Shown here piece after piece: positions 45,407 through 51,740 of a stretch of 51,740 bases of DNA (position 1 is its first letter; every line of letters starts with the position of its first letter). The position numbers and the translations under genes are program-made. The stretch lies in assembly GCA_947259115.1 (NCBI GenBank), contig CAMYKS010000017.1:1-51740 (forward strand). The letters are read 5' to 3'. This DNA comes from an uncultured Desulfobulbaceae bacterium (GTDB lineage Bacteria; Desulfobacterota; Desulfobulbia; Desulfobulbales; BM004). The notes under the pieces were generated by a model, which was given only the letters and a program-made list of their open reading frames with translations, ran no database searches and had not been told where the DNA came from.

Positions 45407-45532
45407 TTGTTTTAAGCTATCAGTCGTCAGCTTATTTCTCACTGTCATCCGATGACTGCCAACTGAACACTCTCCTTTTTTTCTTTTTTCTGAATGCTGA
45501 CCACTGCCTGCTAAATCTTTTACCCTTGCCCC

Positions 45533-45660
45533 CTTGAGACCTCGACACCTTGAACCCTGTCTTCTACCCTTGAAACCTTGAGACCTCGACACCTTGGATC
45601 CTGTCTTCTATCCTTGAACCCTTGAGACCTCGACACCTTGAACCCTATCTCCTACCCCTC
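45533..45660. repeat. 44-bp tandem repeat, three copies
   Basis: The block CTTGAGACCTCGACACCTTG starts at 45533, 45577 and 45621, exactly 44 bp apart; the third copy runs into the stop of the Wzc-like gene. Each unit reads CTTGAGACCTCGACACCTTG then AACCCT or GGATCC then GTCTTCTACCCTTGAA or similar. The family relates to the degenerate CCTTGAACCC repeats in many spacers of this window. It was read through in a long CpsB frame. Confidence 0.9.
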
Positions 45661-47983
45661 ACGTCATTCTCCTGTCCTTGACCGGCTGCTTCACATCTTT
45701 CTTTTTCCAGAATTTCCAGCGGGGGGATGGGTCTTCCTGAATTTCCTCTTCTCCGTAATAGCGATAAAAATAAGAATACAAATGATAATCTTTGGTCATT
45801 TGTGCATCAAGTCTGTTCAAAATAATGCCGAATATATGGGCCTTAACAGCCTGCATCTGTTCAATGGCCCTTTGTGCAACTACGCGCTCAGTCTTATTGG
45901 CCTGCAAAACCACGACAACTCCATCCACTGCCTTAGACAGAACCACGGCATCGGTAACAGCTGAAACTGGTGGTGAATCAATAACAATGCGGTCATAGTC
46001 CCGGCTCAGGGTGGCAAGCATTTCCTTCATTGCTTTGGAACCCAGGAGTTCGGAGGGGTTGGGCGGGATCTGCCCACATGGAATCATATCAAGGTTCTCA
46101 ATATCCGTCTTGCGTAAGGCATCAGATATGGAGCAATCATTGACAAGAATATTGGACACCCCTTTCTCCCTCTCAATACTGAATATGGTGTTCAGCCGGG
46201 GTTTGCGCATATCACAATCCAGCAACAGCACCCGGCTTCCGGTCCTGGCCATAATGACTGCCAGATTTGCTGAAGAAATGGTCTTGCCTTCGCTTTCCAT
46301 GGCACTGACCATTAAAATGGATTTTGGCTGCGTTTCGGTCGTTGAAAATAAAATCCTGGTCCTGATGCCTCGGTATGTCTCACTCACTGCTGATCTTTGG
46401 TCCTGCAGGGTGATCAACTCCTCTGCCTTGTCAGTGTCATCTTGACGGCGACCCCTGATTTTATGGTCCACCACTACTCCCAGTAGGGGGATCTTAAAAA
46501 AAGATTCTACTTCATCCGGGCTCTTTATGGTGTTATCAAGGTACTCGAAAAAAAAGGCAAGTCCCAGCCCCAGCATCAGGCCGATCACTGCAGCCAGGCG
46601 TAAATCGCGCCTGATGTTCGGGCTCACCTGGAAGGCGTACTCGGCCTTGTCAATGATGCGGATATTGCCGGTATCTATCTCCTCGGTTACCGAGGTCTCT
46701 TTAAAGCGCCTGATAAGCAGGTCATAAAGCTCCCGAGCCCCCTCTGATTCACGCTTCAAAACGCCATACTCGATGGCCTTCTTGTTCAATCCAAGGGATT
46801 CCTGCTTCTGCCTCTCAAGGGCAGCTTTCAGGGAGGCTTCGCGGGCCTGCGCCACTTCGTACTCGTTGCGCAGCGAATCAATGATCCGGACCACCTCGGC
46901 TGACTTCCGCTGCTGCATCGATTCAAGCTCCGAATAGGCTGCCTTCATCTTGGGGTGCTCCTTGCCGTACTTGCCTGAAAGCTCGGAAATGCGGTTGTAG
47001 ATCCCAACTTCACTTTTCTTGATATTCTGGATCAATAAGTTGTTCAAGACCTCGGGAATGGAATCCAGGACCAGGGGATTGTATTTTAACTGCTGCGCCT
47101 GTCTATACCTGGTCTCCACCTCTACCCTGTCAGACTCGGCCTGCACCACCTGGCTGTTCAGCTGCGCCAGTTTCTGGGCCGTAACGGTTTCAACCTCTCC
47201 TGAGAATTCCGTAACAATTCCTTCCCGCTCCCGATATTCCTGCAGCTTCCTTTCAGAAGCCTCAACCTTGCTGCGCTCTTCCTCAATACGTTCATTCATC
47301 CAGGCCATGGCATCCTTTATGGCGCCGAGGCGAAGGTCCATATTATGATCGATATAGGCCTGGGCCAGACCATTCACAGCCCTTACAGCGACCATCGGGT
47401 CTCTAGCGCTGAAGCCGATATCAACAAGCCTGCTGTCACGCACCGGCGCGACGGATATCCTGCCGATAAAAGCACTGACCAGGCCCGAATCCGGCAGATA
47501 CTTTTCCTCATCGGTCTTGAGACCGGGCTTGCGGGCGACTTTTGGTTCAGATCTGATAAGCCCTTTGATTGTCTTTTTGAAGCTGCTTATCATGCCGCGT
47601 ATTGAACTTTTCAAATTCACGACAAGGCCGGTTTTGGGTGTGGGGTTAAACTCCTCGCTCTCGGCAAGATTCAGTTTATCTATAACCCGGCGGGCCACAG
47701 TCCGGCTTTCGATGATCTTATACTGCGTCTCCTTGTAATCGGGATCCCAGGCGTCAATTGCCATGACTTCCTGGATTGAGACAATATTGGGATTGGATGT
47801 CTCAATGATCATCCGGGCGTTGGCCCGATACATCGGTTCCTCTGTGAACACATTAATGGCCATAGTCAGCAACACGATGACAAAGGCTGCAATGATGGTC
47901 CACCGCCGCTTGCTGATTATCCTCAGGTAATGGCGCACATCAATCTGCGACTCTTCCTGGATGTCGTTTCCGAACTCGTCCAT
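45659..47983 (-). CDS. Wzc-like exopolysaccharide tyrosine autokinase / chain-length protein
   Basis: The 774-residue product starts with VDVRHYLRIISKRRW-type Wzz sequence and a first membrane segment (WTIIAAFVIVLLTMAINVF), a long periplasmic coiled-coil region (EERSKVEASERKLQEYREREG; SLKAALERQKQESLGLNKKA), a second membrane segment (LAAVIGLMLGLGLAFFFEYL) and a cytoplasmic BY-kinase with Walker A AMESEGKTISSANLA, VLLLDCDMRKPRLN (A') and RIVIDSPPVSAVTDAV (B). The C-terminus has a tyrosine cluster, YHLYSYFYRYYG, the usual autophosphorylation site. It regulates polysaccharide chain length and export with the Wza-like pore and the CpsB phosphatase encoded beside it. Spacing to the CpsB gene is filled by a tandem repeat. 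Confidence 0.96.
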   Translation of the reverse strand: MDEFGNDIQEESQIDVRHYLRIISKRRWTIIAAFVIVLLTMAINVFTEEPMYRANARMIIETSNPNIVSIQEVMAIDAWDPDYKETQYKIIESRTVARRVIDKLNLAESEEFNPTPKTGLVVNLKSSIRGMISSFKKTIKGLIRSEPKVARKPGLKTDEEKYLPDSGLVSAFIGRISVAPVRDSRLVDIGFSARDPMVAVRAVNGLAQAYIDHNMDLRLGAIKDAMAWMNERIEEERSKVEASERKLQEYREREGIVTEFSGEVETVTAQKLAQLNSQVVQAESDRVEVETRYRQAQQLKYNPLVLDSIPEVLNNLLIQNIKKSEVGIYNRISELSGKYGKEHPKMKAAYSELESMQQRKSAEVVRIIDSLRNEYEVAQAREASLKAALERQKQESLGLNKKAIEYGVLKRESEGARELYDLLIRRFKETSVTEEIDTGNIRIIDKAEYAFQVSPNIRRDLRLAAVIGLMLGLGLAFFFEYLDNTIKSPDEVESFFKIPLLGVVVDHKIRGRRQDDTDKAEELITLQDQRSAVSETYRGIRTRILFSTTETQPKSILMVSAMESEGKTISSANLAVIMARTGSRVLLLDCDMRKPRLNTIFSIEREKGVSNILVNDCSISDALRKTDIENLDMIPCGQIPPNPSELLGSKAMKEMLATLSRDYDRIVIDSPPVSAVTDAVVLSKAVDGVVVVLQANKTERVVAQRAIEQMQAVKAHIFGIILNRLDAQMTKDYHLYSYFYRYYGEEEIQEDPSPRWKFWKKKDVKQPVKDRRMT

Positions 47984-48043
47984 GTATTTAGATTTTTGAA
48001 ATGAAAGCTCAGTCTTAGTATTTAATGCTAAAGGTTTCGAGGG

Positions 48044-48076
48044 TTGTCAGCATACAAAACTGCTGACGATTGACAC
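48044..48076. repeat. Hairpin repeat, copy 7
   Basis: TTGTCAGCA (stem GTCAGCA 48046-48052)-8-TGCTGAC (48061-48067) followed by GATTGACAC. It is almost identical to the inner part of copy 1 (8042-8074) but has no GGGGACAG ends. It lies in the spacer between the Wza-like and Wzc-like genes. Confidence 0.78.
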
Positions 48077-48228
48077 AAGGTTTCAAGTAAAAAAATACTG
48101 ACTTATGACCACTGCCAACCCTTATAGCCTTATTTGCCTTACTTTTTTACCCTCGACTCCTCGAACCCTTTCTTTAAAATCTTTATCCCTTGAATCCTTG
48201 GACCCTTGGCCCCTTGAAACCTGGTTTC

Positions 48229-49395
48229 TCAAAAGAAACTCTGAGGCACGATAATGATGTCATCGGGCCTGATGCGCACATCATGGATCTTGCGGCCCGA
48301 TGAGGTAATGGCATCTACATTAACGGTGATTATCTTCTCCACCCCGTTTTCCACCCGAATGATGCGCGTTTTCCTGCGGGCTGCAATATTGCTGAAGCCC
48401 CCGGCCGTACCGATGGCGCCGACCAGGGTAAGGTCCTCCTGGATAAACTTGTAAGACCCTGGTTTTTTCACCTCACCCATGATATAGAAAAATTCCGCCT
48501 CAGGCAGATAAATTACGTCATTGTCCTGCAGAGTCAGATTTGAAACAAGGTCATTGCCCCGCAGCAATTTTTCAAGATCGACGCGTATCACTATCTTGGA
48601 GGATTGGGACTCCGAACGCAGGCTGCCGCCAAAATCAGGAGTACTTCCCCAGGCGGAAACAGTTTCATTTTCCTCAACATCCACTTTCTGAGTCGCTGCC
48701 ATTTTCTGCAGCAAAACTTTACGGACGATCATCACCTGTTTACCAGCAGTATCAGGGTTCACACCCCCGGCAGTTGATATGGCATCAATTAAATGCTCGT
48801 CGGCCTTAAGAGCATAACCGCCCGGTCTGCGTACCTCGCCCAGCACCTTGTATTTCTTGCTGCCATACAGGTCAACCAAGACAGACACCTGGGCATCAAG
48901 CAGCAGCTGTTTCTCTGCCAGTTTTCGTGCAACGAGCTCTTCAATCTGGGAAATGGTCAGGTCATCTATCTGCAGCCTGCCGAGAAGAGGAAATGAGATA
49001 GTGCCGTCATTGGCTACACGGATTCCATTGCGAGTCAGATCCGGTTCATCATAAACAATGATATTTATGACATCACCGCCACCCACCCTGTATTCCGTTT
49101 CAGCGAATGATGAAACACCCTGGAATCTGGCAAGGTATTGTTCAACGGTGTACTTGGGCGTCTCACCGTTAATATCCTGCAGGCCAGTTCCCCGTGTTTT
49201 TTCCTTGGTTGTTTCACGAAGACGGCTGATCAGATCCTTATCAACCTCTTTGATGCCGGCCACCTGGGTGCTGTCCTGCACTTCCATAACCTGAACAATA
49301 TCGTCCGTTACAGCCGGACCACCGCAGCCGCTCAATATGAACAGGCCAGCCAACAGAAATAAAAGAACAGGTAAATGTGTTATTTTTTTATCCAT
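48229..49395 (-). CDS. Wza-like polysaccharide export lipoprotein
   Basis: I choose ATG 49395 (MDKKITHLPVLLFLLAGLFILSGC), which gives a normal lipoprotein signal with lipobox LSGC; an in-frame ATG at 49425 would add ten residues and has a slightly better ribosome binding site, so the choice is not certain. The ~388-residue product has a polysaccharide-export (Poly_export) domain, RVGGGDVINIIVYDEPDLTRNG, and SLBB segments (KVLGEVRRPGGYAL; IMGEVKKPGSYKF), ending with IRPDDIIIVPQSFF. Such proteins form the outer-membrane part of the exopolysaccharide export channel. The Wzc-like kinase gene follows in transcription order. Confidence 0.92.
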   Translation of the reverse strand: MDKKITHLPVLLFLLAGLFILSGCGGPAVTDDIVQVMEVQDSTQVAGIKEVDKDLISRLRETTKEKTRGTGLQDINGETPKYTVEQYLARFQGVSSFAETEYRVGGGDVINIIVYDEPDLTRNGIRVANDGTISFPLLGRLQIDDLTISQIEELVARKLAEKQLLLDAQVSVLVDLYGSKKYKVLGEVRRPGGYALKADEHLIDAISTAGGVNPDTAGKQVMIVRKVLLQKMAATQKVDVEENETVSAWGSTPDFGGSLRSESQSSKIVIRVDLEKLLRGNDLVSNLTLQDNDVIYLPEAEFFYIMGEVKKPGSYKFIQEDLTLVGAIGTAGGFSNIAARRKTRIIRVENGVEKIITVNVDAITSSGRKIHDVRIRPDDIIIVPQSFF

Positions 49396-49581
49396 AAAAA
49401 ACAAGGTCCCCCAATCCACCACCATGGAACCTTACCAGTTTCTTTTAGCAATTTAAACAAATAGTTAATGATTACAATTATGAATTCTCGTAATCCTGAG
49501 CCTACTGAACAGGTCTATGAAATGAGCACTTGTTAAAATTTCCGGTTATCAGTTTTTAAAACTTCAAACTGGTCTCTAGCA

Positions 49582-49720
49582 GATAAGCGAAACGCAGTGT
49601 AGACTTCGGATAAGCGAAACGCAGTGTAGACTTCGGATAAGCGAAACGCAGTGTAGACTTCGGATAAGCGAAACGCAGTGGACTTCGGATAAGCGAAACG
49701 CAGTGTAGACTTCGGATAAG
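49582..49720. repeat. 27-bp tandem repeat, five copies plus a partial one
   Basis: A unit beginning GATAAGCGAAACGCAGTG and ending GACTTCG is repeated at 49582, 49609, 49636, 49663 and 49688. The fourth copy lacks two bases (TA) and is 25 bp long; a partial sixth begins at 49715. The units are otherwise identical. It is not a CRISPR array because there are no spacers. The two-base loss shifts every frame, arguing against a coding role. Confidence 0.93.
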
Positions 49721-49808
49721 CAACCGAAAGAAGACTCTGACTGCCAATTTTCCCCTCACACCTCATTTTCCCAATCTTTTTACCTTGCCCCCTTGGCCCC
49801 TTGACTCG

Positions 49809-49874
49809 TTGTCGTTTAACGATACAAAACGACGATTATCAGCATACGAAAATTGCTGCTGATTGACAGGCAGG
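49809..49874. repeat. Composite hairpin repeat, copy 8 (two hairpins)
   Basis: First hairpin GTCGTTT (49811-49817)-9-AAACGAC (49827-49833), then GATT, then a second hairpin ATCAGCA (49838-49844)-12-TGCTGAT (49857-49863), then TGACAGG. The first stem equals that of copy 5 and the second is a variant of copies 1, 6 and 7. It lies directly before the 3' end of the outer-membrane protein gene. Confidence 0.7.
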
Positions 49875-49899
49875 ACCCTATCATTTCATATCCTTTTAC

Positions 49900-51165
49900 C
49901 TAATACCGGAGTGTTAGCGTAACCATGCCGCGGTTGTTGGTCCAGCTTTCACCTGGCTCATCGGAATTCCTGCGGTAGTAATTATAGCCGATGCCCAGAG
50001 TCCAGCGCCGGTGCAGCAGATACTCCAGCCCGAGCCCGGCCCTGAAATCCTCATCATCCCGGGCAGTGTTATAATCATTATGGGTGATTCCCACGTAAGC
50101 CTTGAGCCTGTACCAGGAATAGAACCTGTGCGTCAGGCCGACGGTCAGATCAGTCCCGGTGAAAAGTTCAGTTGTATTAGATCCTCGGGGGTAGACCCCT
50201 CTTTCGAGACGCAGAGTGAAATCTGTCACACCGGGTTGCAGCGCATAATTAATCTTTGTTGCAGCCAGCCAGGTATTCTGGTCTTCATAGGACACCCCAT
50301 CGACGTCATGATGGTTTTCAAAATCCAGCCAACCGTAGCCGAAATTCAGTTCACCGGTAACCCGGGAAGTCAGATCCCAGGTCAAACCTGCAGCGATCCG
50401 GTCAAATATATAATCCGCATCGTTTGATTCATTGACCGTCCGGTCCGGTGAAGCAGTATTATAATCGCGTTCACCGTGGAGGTAGCGGACAAAACCCCAG
50501 GTTTTCTGGGCCACTCTTTTCTCAAAGCCCACACCAAAGCTTGTTTCATCAAAGTTCTGGCTCCAGTCAACTTTCTTGTCCTTGTATTCCTGCACATCGT
50601 AGTTTGCGTATCCGACCAGTTTCGTCCTGTCCGCATGACTGTAACCCAAGCCCAGGCCCAGGAGGTTATACCAGCGTTTTTCCTGGCGTCCCAGGGCATA
50701 TTCATCAGTGGAACCAAATGGATCAGAGGTATGGACAAAATTATTCCCCAGGTCGACAAAAAGCCCTGACGGGGCATTATAGTCTATCTCTAAGCCAATA
50801 TTGTGCCTCTGCCAGTTGTTGTCTGAAAAGTCAGAATAAAAGGCAAAGTCCCCTCCATACCCCAGTTTGATGCGCCCCCTTTCTTCCAGGGAATAATCTA
50901 TCATCAAACGCGGAATGGCATGGCTGATAACATCGGATTCCGTGTTCGATCCGTCCAGATAAATGTTGTCATTGTAGACAATGCCCACAGCAAGTTCAGG
51001 AAAGAACTTGAGCTTTCCCGTGCCGAAGCTGTTGCCGACAGGCCAGAAAGGCATACCCGGGGACAGGTATTGATAACTGTCATAGACTGCAGCATTGGAC
51101 CACAAACCTCCGGCCCACAACACGCCCGCTGCAATCAGAGCAGATATGTAATACAATTTTTTCAT
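49900..51165 (-). CDS. Outer-membrane beta-barrel protein of the exopolysaccharide cluster
   Basis: The 421-residue product has a signal peptide (LYYISALIAAGVLWAGG... NAA) and many alternating hydrophobic strands rich in aromatic residues (RGRIKLGYGGDFAFYSDF, YLLHRRWTLGIGYNYYRR) ending in the typical outer-membrane C-terminus MVTLTLRY with terminal aromatic residue. It matches the 'outer membrane beta-barrel' proteins encoded beside wza/wzc genes in Desulfobacterota and relatives; they are thought to take part in exopolysaccharide export, though the exact function is not established. The Wza-like gene is downstream after the repeat-bearing spacer. Confidence 0.87.
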   Translation of the reverse strand: MKKLYYISALIAAGVLWAGGLWSNAAVYDSYQYLSPGMPFWPVGNSFGTGKLKFFPELAVGIVYNDNIYLDGSNTESDVISHAIPRLMIDYSLEERGRIKLGYGGDFAFYSDFSDNNWQRHNIGLEIDYNAPSGLFVDLGNNFVHTSDPFGSTDEYALGRQEKRWYNLLGLGLGYSHADRTKLVGYANYDVQEYKDKKVDWSQNFDETSFGVGFEKRVAQKTWGFVRYLHGERDYNTASPDRTVNESNDADYIFDRIAAGLTWDLTSRVTGELNFGYGWLDFENHHDVDGVSYEDQNTWLAATKINYALQPGVTDFTLRLERGVYPRGSNTTELFTGTDLTVGLTHRFYSWYRLKAYVGITHNDYNTARDDEDFRAGLGLEYLLHRRWTLGIGYNYYRRNSDEPGESWTNNRGMVTLTLRY

Positions 51166-51284
51166 GAAAAAAATAACGGCTCAGGGCGTTAGGCTCCCGG
51201 AGTTTATGCCCTTTAGGGTGCTCGCTTACCTGGCGCAAGGATATATATTAAAGAATTTTACCATCTGCCCTGTGCCTATAACAT

Positions 51285-51719
51285 CTATTTTGACGGACTC
51301 GGTGGATTATACAGATATTCCTCGGCATTTCTTTCATAGCGCTCTGCCTTAGAAAAAACCCAATGGGTCGGCAGGTTTTCACCGGCCATACTGTAACCCA
51401 CCTGGATCTCGGATTGTGTTGCCCCGCAGTTATGTGCCCAGCCTGCAATATCAGCATTGCCTAAACCAAAATCCAGGGCTGCGTTAATCACCGCACTATG
51501 ATCCTGTCCGGCCTGAAACAGGGCGCACAAGGTATCCGATCCTGAAACTCCGGCAGCATTCAGATCGGCAATCAGGCCCTTCAATGTAGAGTCCGAAGCC
51601 AGACCGGCTTGAACCACTTCCTGCAGCGGTTTGCCGGCAGCAATGTCTTCAGCAATGCCGGCCCAAACATACGGCCCAGAAAACACAAAAAGCAGGACTG
51701 CAATTGCAGCCTGCCGCAT
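51285..51719 (-). CDS. Small secreted protein at the start of the exopolysaccharide cluster, function unknown
   Basis: The 144-residue product has a signal peptide (IAVLLFVFSGPYVWAG). The mature part is Ala/Gly-rich with a repeated feel (EVVQAGLASDSTLKGLIADLNAAGVSGSDTLCALFQAGQDHSAVINAALDFG), two cysteines (TLCALF and HNCGAT) that may form a disulfide, and a basic-acidic C-terminus (SKAERYERNAEEYLY). I do not recognise a named family; similar small proteins occur near exopolysaccharide genes. It is 119 bp upstream of the beta-barrel gene on the same strand and begins 21 bp from the window edge, so upstream partners are out of view. Confidence 0.75.
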   Translation of the reverse strand: MRQAAIAVLLFVFSGPYVWAGIAEDIAAGKPLQEVVQAGLASDSTLKGLIADLNAAGVSGSDTLCALFQAGQDHSAVINAALDFGLGNADIAGWAHNCGATQSEIQVGYSMAGENLPTHWVFSKAERYERNAEEYLYNPPSPSK

Positions 51720-51740
51720 TGGTAAGCAAACTCGTTTTGT

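Larger units (their letters stand above)
49396..49899. other. Repeat-bearing spacer between Wza-like gene and outer-membrane protein gene
   Basis: No gene is supported in this 504-bp stretch. It holds a 27-bp tandem repeat (49582-49714) and a hairpin repeat (49809-49874), described separately, plus degenerate CCTTGGCCCCTTGAC text. Reverse-strand frames through the tandem repeat code for repetitive peptides and are not accepted as genes. Confidence 0.6.

Noticed and set aside
45407..45592. 62-residue N-terminal extension of the CpsB-type phosphatase
   Set aside because: It is read through spacer repeats (GFKGRRQGSR-like); the conserved PHP domain begins at ATG 45406.
49582..49720. CRISPR-like array
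   Set aside because: Units are directly adjacent with no variable spacers and no cas genes are in the window; it is a simple tandem repeat.
49533..49766. Reverse-strand ORFs coding for FAYPKSTLR-type repeats
   Set aside because: They are translations of the 27-bp tandem repeat; the two-base deletion in one unit shifts the frame, and no start signals are present.
1..51740. tRNA, rRNA or riboswitch genes
   Set aside because: No cloverleaf with TTCGAnnC-type arm, no rRNA segment and no known riboswitch core could be recognised by eye in the spacers; GGTTCGAG-like text at ~26.7 kb belongs to the degenerate CAAGGGTTC repeats.

Overview
The window looks like a chromosomal segment of an anaerobic Desulfobacterota (former Deltaproteobacteria), probably a sulfate reducer or close relative. 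Supporting signs are a tetraheme cytochrome c3-type protein, a homodimer-type pyruvate:ferredoxin oxidoreductase, a class I [4Fe-4S] fumarase split into two subunits, several radical SAM enzymes, and intergenic regions full of short degenerate CTTGAACCCTTG-like repeats. This placement is inference from gene content; no rRNA, tRNA or other direct taxonomic marker was seen.

Layout. 1-977: 5' part of a UvrD/PcrA-type helicase (minus strand, runs off the window). 1-1.5 kb: repeat-rich spacer. 1.5-8 kb: small conserved Cys-containing protein, PabB-PabC fusion (minus) and pyruvate:ferredoxin oxidoreductase. 8.5-17.3 kb (plus): the most interesting region. It encodes a very large secreted gingipain-type (C25) protease, followed closely by a PqqD-like chaperone, a radical SAM/SPASM enzyme, an unlisted 55-residue Cys-containing peptide, an HPr-kinase-like protein whose start overlaps the peptide stop, and an S26B-type signal-peptidase-like protein. 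This reads as a RiPP (ribosomally made, post-translationally modified peptide) operon closed by a hairpin terminator. 17.5-31.8 kb: mostly minus-strand housekeeping genes (YkgJ-type protein, chalcone-isomerase-like protein, fumarase subunits, panB, ruvB/ruvA/ruvC, YebC, rlmE, glycogen phosphorylase, tRNA nucleotidyltransferase), with a PHP phosphatase and a tiny ORF on the plus strand. 32-39.4 kb: thioredoxin-like protein, MscS/YbdG channel, RlpA-like lipoprotein, cytochrome c3, a 778-residue protein with a class III nucleotide-cyclase-like C-terminus, and a PAS-HD-GYP protein. 39.6-42.2 kb: a second radical SAM protein beside a homospermidine-synthase-like dehydrogenase. 42.3-51.7 kb (minus): an exopolysaccharide export/polymerisation cluster (small secreted protein, outer-membrane barrel, Wza-like, Wzc-like kinase, CpsB-type phosphatase, O-antigen ligase/Wzy-like protein).

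Two themes cut across the genes. First, a family of short hairpin repeats (GTGTCAATCGTC..., often bounded by GGGGACAG/CTGTCCCC) occurs at eight intergenic sites. Their stem sequences differ from copy to copy but stay complementary, as in REP-like/RAYT-mobilised elements; no RAYT transposase is in the window. Second, several tandem repeats (7, 22, 27 and 44 bp units) and a MITE-like palindrome inside the fumarase operon point to active small-repeat turnover in spacers.

Within the candidate RiPP operon a plausible division of labour is: PqqD-like protein binds the leader, radical SAM/SPASM enzyme installs a crosslink or epimerisation in the Cys-rich core, the HprK-like kinase may phosphorylate the peptide (its last residue is Ser, as in kinase-modified lasso peptides), and the S26B-like or C25 protease removes the leader or handles the product outside the cell. 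None of these steps is proven by sequence alone.
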